Assembly (NCBI RefSeq): GCF_028389875.1
Contig: NC_084663.1
Span: forward strand, 216,776,876 to 216,840,875
Direction: 5' to 3'
Length of the DNA stretch: 64,000 bases
From: Rhea pennata
Taxonomy: Eukaryota; Chordata; Aves; Rheiformes; Rheidae
The position numbers and the translations under genes were made by a program. The notes beneath the pieces were generated by a model, which saw nothing but the letters and a program-made list of their open reading frames with translations, had not been told where the DNA came from and did not search any database. Each line of letters starts with the position of its first letter. Positions within the stretch are counted from its first letter, which is position 1. Shown here in pieces: positions 57,076-64,000 of this stretch.

Positions 57076-58457
57076 CTGTATTTAGCACTTACTCGAAAAC
57101 TTGGAGTGACAGCTGATTTTACCATAACTTGCTTTTGAGGCTCATGACTTGTATGTGAGAAACAAGAGGGAAATGGGGTCCGGATATCTATGGGACAGCC
57201 CAGGAAACACAGTATTGCAGAGTAGTGAGAAACCTGCCTCTCAATGTGGGAGCAAGAATCAGAGCTCTGAGCCTGAATGAAGCCCCTACAGCTCCCTTAC
57301 CTCTGACATCTTTGATTATCCTATCATTACAGGGCCAAGACTGGCTGTTCCCAGGAGGAGCTGTGCTGGAGGAGAAAGGAGGGAAGAAGCAGGCTGTAAG
57401 GTCACCACACCAAGACCCCTGCACAAACTCAGAGGATCACTGCACTTTTGTCTGAGATACCTGTGTGTCACCAGTGCTTACAAGACACCTACATAAACTC
57501 ATAGGGTCAGCACACAGACATGAGATGCAGACAAGGCTGTGGGGGTCACCTCATGTGTACAAGATAACTGCACAAGCTCACAGGGTCACCACCAGGCACA
57601 ATGTGCAGAGGCAAAGCATGTGCAGTGTTTCTGCCCAAAACTATAGCATCTGCAGCTGCAACTTCATGTGCCAAGAACAAACAGTGTTCATGTGTGGTCT
57701 GGTGCAAGGAAGCAAGAATATCCACAGGCAAAAAAAGCACAGAGCCTACTATCCTTGTGCCTGTGCAAGAATGTCTGACCCTGTTGGGCCACCTTGAGAG
57801 GCAGGAGGCAGTTGCTACTGTTGCCATTGGAGAGGGAAGAGAGCCTTTTCTCGCCATTCACTGTAGGTATGGGAAGGAGTAAGTGAAGGGAGACTCCTCA
57901 CATTGGATGAAAATGGTCTGCTGCAATCTCCTGGACAGTAGTGATGCCACAGCCCAGCACTCTCTCCCCACACTAGGACTCCATAGGCATTCTTTTGGGT
58001 AGGGAGCTTAGTGACCTATGGAGCTCTGACATCAAGAATCCACATGTTCCCCTTCTTTGACCATCACCTGGTCCAGCCAGATCAGCAGTGAAAAGAAAGC
58101 TACAGTGACTTTTTTCTGTGGTTCATTACATTCTCTGTTAAAGAGCTACTTCTAATTACTACTTCTACTCTGGAGTCTAGTTCTACCTTGTAAGACTAAG
58201 GAGCGGTTGTTCTCAGAAATGCTCTGTGTATTGGTATTGATGGGTAGACAAGGCAACCAGCTGCACATTCAGTTTTCCTGCCTGCAGCCTTGCTGTTCTA
58301 GCCTGTAGGACCCATTCTCCCACAGCCAGGAGAAGACCCACGATATTGCACAGTAGAATTAACAGCAGAGGAAATTCTTTTTCTTTCAATTTATGTAACC
58401 CCTATACAAAGAAATCCCCTCTACAATGCTGTATTGAGAGAATACGGTTGCAAAGGG

Positions 58458-58502
58458 AAATCCTTTGCCATGAGATACCAGAGAATCATAAGATATTGAG
58501 AA
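58458..58502 (+). repeat. 45-bp exact direct repeat, left copy
   Basis: The 45 bases AAATCCTTTGCC to ATATTGAGAA are identical to 60226-60270. This copy abuts the truncated 5' end of the CR1 at 58495. Confidence 0.93.
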
Positions 58503-59560
58503 CTGGCTGAATGTCAGAGCTCAGGGGGTTGTCATCAGTGGTGCGGAGTCTAGTTAGAGGCCTGTGGTTAGTGGAGTCCCCCAGGGCTCAGTACTGGCTC
58601 CCATCCTGTTCAACTTTTTCATCAATGACCTGGATGAGGGGACAGAGTGCCTCCTCAGCAAGTTTGCTGATGATACCAAGCTGGGAGGAGTGGCCGATAC
58701 AGCTGAGGGCCGTGCTGCCATTCAGAGAGACCTGGAGAGGCTGGAGAGTTGGGTGGAGAGGAACCTCATGAGGTTCAACAAGGGCAAGTGCAGAGTCCTG
58801 CACCTAGGGAGAAATAACCCCAGGAACCAGTACAAGCTGGGGGCTGACCTTCTGGAGAGCAGCTCTGCAGAGAAGAACCTGGGAGCCCTACTGGAAAACA
58901 AGTTGACCATGAGCCAGCAATGTGCCCTTGTGGCCAAGAAGGCTGATGGTATCCTGGGGTGCACTGGGAAGACTGTTGCCAGCAGGTTGAGGGAGGTGAT
59001 CCTGCCCCTCTACTCAGCCCTGGTGAGACCACATCTGGAGTGCTGCATCCGGTTCTGGGCCCTCCAGTACAAAAGAGACATGGAGCCACTGGGGAGAGTC
59101 CAGTGTAGGGCTACGAAGATGATCAGAGGGCTGGAGCACCTGCCCTATGAGGAAAGGCTGCGAGAGCTGGACCTCTCTAGCCTAGGGAAGAGAAGACTGG
59201 GGTGGTGGTGGATCTTATCAATGTGTGCAAGTACCTGAAGGGAGGGTGTCAAGGGGATGGGGACAAACTCTTTTCAGTTGTCCCACGCGACAGGACAAGA
59301 GGAAATGGGCAAAAATTGAAACACAGGAAGTTCCGCCTGAACGTGAGGGGGAATTTCTTCCCTGTGAGAGTGGCAGAGCACTGGACAAGGTTACCCAGAG
59401 AGGTGGTGCAGTCTCCTTCTCTGGAGATCTTCAAGGCCCGCCTGGATGCAGCCCTGTCTAACATGCTCTAGGTGACCCTGCTTGAGCAAGGAGGTTGGAC
59501 TAGATGATCTCCAGAGGTCCCTTCCAACCTTACCATTTCTACGATTCTATGATTCTATGA
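58495..59560 (+). mobile_element. CR1 LINE, 3' part of ORF2 with FADD motif
   Basis: The longest CR1 coding remnant in the window. A 224-codon frame from 58564 encodes the C-terminal reverse transcriptase: [20 protein letters not shown], the catalytic-site variant FADD in [31 protein letters not shown] and LVRPHLECC. An insertion near 59200 shifts the frame before the final segment (59202-59471). It ends GATTCTATGATTCTATG and is 5' truncated just before the ENWL segment. Sense is opposite to DCHS1. Confidence 0.95.
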
Positions 59561-59689
59561 GCACTGAACAAGGAACTGAGGAGTAGCTATAGTACATTGG
59601 CACAAAGTTCTGTATAGCCTGGTAATTTGCCTTTAACAGTAGCCAACAGGGCTGGGGAAAGAGTTCAACAGCTAGATGACTGAGCCAGA

Positions 59690-61115
59690 GTAATTCAGGA
59701 TGAAGGGACCTTTGGAAGTCTCTGGTCCAACCTGCTGCTCCAAGTAGGGGCAGTGCTGGGGTCAGACCAGGCTGCTCATGACTATCTGGTTGTGTTATAA
59801 AAACCACCAAGGATGGAGGTTTCTCAAGCTTCTGTGGGCAACCTGCTCCAGCACTGGACTGTTCCCATGAGGAGAAACCTTTTTCCAGTATCCAGCCTGA
59901 ACCTTTCCTGTTTCAACCTATAACTACTGTCTCTTGTTCTCTTGCTGTGCAATACTGTGAAGAGCCTGGCTCTGCCCCCTCAGTAACCTCCTCAGAGGTA
60001 TTGGCAGGCTGCTCTGAGGTCTGAAGTCTTCTTTCCTCCAGAATGGACAAGCCCCGGTTCCTCAGCCTTGCCTCTTGAGACTAGCGCTCCAGCCCCGACC
60101 ATCTCAGTGGCTTCCCTTGAACTCACTGCAGTTTCTTGAAGCCTTTTCTGACCTGGAGGCCCTAAACTGTATCTAGAAACAGTAGCTAGATGTGGCTTAA
60201 CAAGTGCTGAGCATGTGTGCATGGAAAATCCTTTGCCATGAGATACCAGAGAATCATAAGATATTGAGAAACTGTGAGCGTGCACTCTGCCTGCATCAGG
60301 TCATTGGCAAAGACATTAAACAGGGGAGGTCCCAGGACAGACCCCTGTGATGTGCCACTTGTCACCAGGCTTCAGGCAGAGCACAGCCCATGAACCATCC
60401 CTCAGACCCCAACAATCCAACATCTTTTGTACCCACCTGGTTATCCACCCGTCCAGACTGTGACATCCTGACATGGATATTGTGAGAGATGTGTCAAAAA
60501 CCTTGTTAAAATCAAGGTAAATGACATCCACTGCTCTCCCTTCAGCCACAAATCCAGTGACTTTTCAGAGAGTTGGGTAATCAGGCTGGTCAGGCATGAT
60601 ATACCCTTGTTTAGTCCCTACTGGCTGATCCTATCCCCTTCTCTTCCATGTGACCAAAAACATCCTCCAACAGGACTTGCTTCCTGATTTTCCCAGAGAC
60701 CAAAGTGAGGCTGACAAGCAGGTAGCTCCTCAGATCATTTTTTGGCCTTTTTTGAAGGTGGAGGTGTAACAATTGCACTATTTCTGTTGTCAGGGATCTC
60801 TCCTAATCTCCACAATCCTTCAAAGAGCAGCCTTAGAAGTTTGGTTCTGTGAGCACCCACAGGTGCAGCCTGTTGAGTACCATGGACTCATATGCATCAA
60901 GTTTTCTGAAGTAATCTCTGACTCGGTCCTCATCCCCAGCTGCTGGCATTACTCTTTGAACTCTTTCACTAAGCACAGAGGCCTGGGAAGTCTTGATGAA
61001 GGCTGAGGCAAAGAAGGAATTGAGTGTCCCAGCCTGTCACTAAATCAGTCATCCCATTCAGCAAAGGGTTCAGATTTTTCTTGTTCAGCCTTTACTACCA
61101 GTGTAGTGGCAGAAG
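59690..61115 (-). mobile_element. Older CR1 LINE, minus sense, internally deleted
   Basis: The 3' end is near 59690 (GAAGGGACCTTTGGAAGTCTC on +). The reverse-transcriptase segment VDVIYLDFNKVFDTS is readable on the minus strand near 60500. Between the FANDLMQAECTL-type segment and the 3' domain about 300 bp of expected CR1 are missing, and the gap holds the 45-bp repeat copy. Sequence beyond about 60630 is less certain. Confidence 0.7.
60226..60270 (+). repeat. 45-bp exact direct repeat, right copy
   Basis: Identical to 58458-58502 and 1768 bp away. It sits at an internal deletion point of the older minus-sense CR1 and has no place in CR1 consensus sequence. Confidence 0.93.
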
Positions 61116-61614
61116 CTCTTCTTATCACCCTGGATTTTTTTTTTCCCCCAAGTCTCAACCTCGCTCAGTTTTTTGGTTTTCCTGACACCATCCCTATATG
61201 TCTGGACAATGTTTCTAAATTCCTCCTTTGCAGATCCTCCTTGCTCCCACCTTCTGTATGCTGCCATTTTGCACTGGGGCTCAGCCATAAGGTCACTGCT
61301 TAACCAAAGCAGACTCCTACTGTGTCTCCTTGTTTTCTTGAGTACCGAGATTGACTGTTCTTGTACTTGGAGGATGCTGTCTGTAAGGCCTGCCAGTTTT
61401 CCTGAGCTCCTTTGGCCTTTGGAGCTGCCTTCCATGGGATCCCACTTGCCAGTTCCTTGTGTAAGCTGAAGTCTGCTTGCTTCAACTCTGGGGTCTGCTA
61501 CTCTCCTTCCTTACTCCCTTCATGAGTAGGGCTGTGTGGAGCATAAGAGGTGGGTAGGGAAGGAGTGTGCTGTGGGACATGGGGGGGGACTAGAGCCTGG
61601 ATATGGCCATGGCT

Positions 61615-61627
61615 GGGGGGGGGGGGG
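61615..61627 (+). repeat. G homopolymer (13 G)
   Basis: Uninterrupted G run in the large DCHS1 intron; its length should be treated as uncertain. Confidence 0.75.
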
Positions 61628-61980
61628 TGCAGCGTTGGGGAACACTGGTGTCTCCCTTGACTGAGTGGGCTCTATTCAAGGCTGCGAGAAGGCTGGGCTA
61701 TCCCAGGAGGGTTGTGTAGACAGAGAATGAGAAAGCAAGGCATGGAGTAAGAATACTTTGTGTACTATGCGCAACTGCAGCAATGTCCAGAGAAATACCA
61801 TAGTTGCAGCCAAGTGCATTGGTCCTACACAGCTCAGACACCCTAGATCCATTCTGGGCTAAAGCAGAATGCTCAGCAGGACCTTGAGCCTCAATCTCCC
61901 TCTGTCTTAAAGACCAAGGAACTGACTGCTGTCAGAAACACCTCCCATATAAAATAGCAGGATGCATTCATGCAGCTGGT

Positions 61981-62338
61981 CATAGAATCATAGAATCGTA
62001 GAAATGGTAAGGTTGGAAGGGACCTCTGGAGATCATCTAGTCCAACCTCCTTGCTCAAGCAGGGTCACCTAGAGCATGTTAGACAGGGCTGCATCCAGGC
62101 GGGCCTTGAAGATCTCCAGAGAAGGAGACTGCACCACCTCTCTGGGTAACCTGGTCCAGTGCTCTGCCACTCTCACAGGGAAGAAATTCCCCCTCACGTT
62201 CAGGCGGAACTTCCTGTGTTTCAATTTTTGCCCATTTCCTCTTGTCCTGTCGCATGGGACAACTGAAAAGAGTTTGTCCCCATCCCCTTGACACCCTCCC
62301 TTCAGGTACTTGTACACATTGATAAGATCCCCCCTCAC
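61981..62338 (-). mobile_element. CR1 LINE 3' fragment, minus sense
   Basis: A short 5'-truncated CR1 tail with its 3' end (CATAGAATCATAGAATCG on +) at 61981. The ORF2 C-terminus ([20 protein letters not shown] to ALSNML) is fully open. It differs from 59211-59559 at only three positions over 349 bases, in the opposite orientation. Confidence 0.95.
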
Positions 62339-64000
62339 TTATCAACAGCCCACGACTTGCTGCAGAAAAATTCAGCTTGTCACAACAAGAGATGCTCCCC
62401 TAGCTCTTCTCTCAGTGACACACAGAGCAGTTCACAATTTTGCCTTTGAAGCCCTGGGTTCCTTCCCTGTGGCCATGAGAGCTGGGGAAATGGAAGGCAT
62501 TTAGGAGGGTTCCAACAACAGAGTCCCTGAGTCCTTGTTAATACTGCAGGGAGGGAGCTGCAGAACTAGTTGGGTTTTCCTCTTATCTGCATCCCTATAA
62601 GAGAAAAGGAGCCCTGCATCAAACCAAAGGCACACAGCACTCTTGCACCCCCAAAGAGCATACTCCTGCATGGGGACTTCTGTCCATATTCCACATCAGG
62701 AGTCACACTATACGGGGATGCTGTGGGGAACAGCAACAGGCACTGACAACCAAGAGGTCTTTCCAACCAAGTCTGAACCTCCCAGACACATAACTATGGC
62801 TTTTGCAAACAAGAGTGATTCAATACATCACATCCTCTACACTTGCCAGTGTTACAGAGTTTACATGTCTCTCTGCTCATTCACCCTCCTCTTCATATCA
62901 CCTGAAGGCTGCTTCTCCCCTGCAGCACTGCCTTGGTTTCACTGACCTCTTACACTCAGCCTGAGCCTATCTACAGCACCTCCTGAACTTCCCTTTTGTC
63001 TACACAAGGTCCACCTTGGGCCTTCTCACAGCTCCAGCATGTCCAGCATCGACGTCTCATGCCTCATAGCACAATTGTTGTCCACTCATGAGTCTCAGCA
63101 AGGGTGGAAGCTTCCTTGTACTGGCACAAGCAGAGAGTTACCAGGTGGGATGTTGCCAAGGAAATACTGCCTGGGGAAGAGAGAAAGAAGCAGCAATCCC
63201 CTTCCCAAGGGCCATGGTAGACCCACTGTATTTGTCTTGGAACAAATTTATACAAGCCAAAGATACAGAATTGAATTCCAATCCCGTATCTGTCACCAGA
63301 CCCTGCCAGGTTAGGAGCTGGCAGACATATTTTGCAGGGCTCCCAAGGGCCACAGCCACTCCTCTGTCAGAGAACAGCAAGGTCTGGCTGCTCTATAAGG
63401 GAAGGTAAGTGAGACAAGCTCAGGCAGTGCCCTCACTAATGACTGCAGTCTCACAGGGTTTAAACACAGCAGACAAAGCAAGGTGCTGGTAACAGGGTTC
63501 AGAGACAGTCCCAGACAAGACAAGCAATGAACAGGCCCTAGGTCCAGCCAGAGAATCCAGTTAGGAGCAAAAGGAGACAGGGCCAGACACACGGCTGGAA
63601 AAAAAGGCTGCAATATGCATCTGAGGGGTCCATCCAGGAGATAAGCTACCCATAACATAGGTTTGACATCCATCCAGGAGGCAGAGCCAGAGATGGGTAC
63701 ATTTACAACATTATTTAGACCAGGACTGGGATCCCAGGCCTGAACTTAAATGGAGCCCTCGGACCTACGGGCAGAAAGGATGGGTGAGAGTCCCAGGTGA
63801 GGCTGCTTGGGCCCATTAAGGCCTATTAGTAACCTCAGGGCCCTGACACCATCAGCCATTTGCCTCTTTCAAGAGGGCATTAGTTTGTGTCAGCCGATGT
63901 CAACACTGCACTGCTCAGTAGCAGATACCACTCAGGCTCTTCTGCCAAGACTGTGCAGCTAAGGCACAGTACAGCAGTTGTCAACAGGACACCATGTCCT

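Larger units (their letters stand above)
53309..64000 (-). other. DCHS1: DCHS1 intron 2 (extends beyond window)
   Basis: No cadherin-type frame or DxNDN linker occurs on the minus strand here, so the first coding exon must lie beyond 64000. The interval has an exon-5-like fragment (53560-53640), ancient CR1 debris (56470-57075), young CR1 copies (58495-59560 and 61981-62338) and an older CR1 (59690-61115). The stretches 53640-56470, 57080-58450 and 62340-64000 show no features I can support. Confidence 0.75.

Overview
This window is vertebrate nuclear DNA, most likely from a bird. It carries four intron-rich genes in the order ILK (+), TAF10 (-), TPP1 (-), DCHS1 (-), which from memory is also the order on human chromosome 11p15.4. 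Introns and intergenic gaps are short, promoters are very GC-rich, and nearly every recognisable repeat is a CR1 LINE. The young CR1 copies end in repeats of the octamer-like ATTCTATG, typical of birds. A crocodilian or other archosaur cannot be excluded from sequence alone.

Layout. 1-8125: ILK, with a non-coding first exon at the left edge and 12 coding exons giving a full 452-residue protein. 8126-8720: short gap between convergent 3' ends. 8741-10912: TAF10, five exons, 208 residues. 11165-19593: TPP1, 13 exons, 577 residues, ending about 250 bp upstream of the TAF10 start codon. 19600-20100: GC-rich TPP1 promoter with two TFEB-type CLEAR boxes and a GGGGCC hexamer repeat. 20150-23410: intergenic DNA with no supported gene. 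23415-53308: DCHS1, 3' UTR and 19 coding exons (human exons 3-21), 2683 residues. 53309-64000: the interior of a large DCHS1 intron full of CR1 debris; the first coding exon (about 600 residues) lies outside the window.

The genes serve separate functions: integrin adhesion (ILK), general transcription (TAF10), lysosomal proteolysis (TPP1) and planar cell polarity (DCHS1). All splice junctions I placed are GT-AG and keep frame, so all four look intact. I found no new gene system, virus-like element, CRISPR or RNA gene. The main unexplained structures are repeat-related: a near-perfect inverted repeat in a DCHS1 intron, a 45-bp exact direct repeat that looks like templated filler inside an old CR1, and an almost identical inverted pair of CR1 tails.
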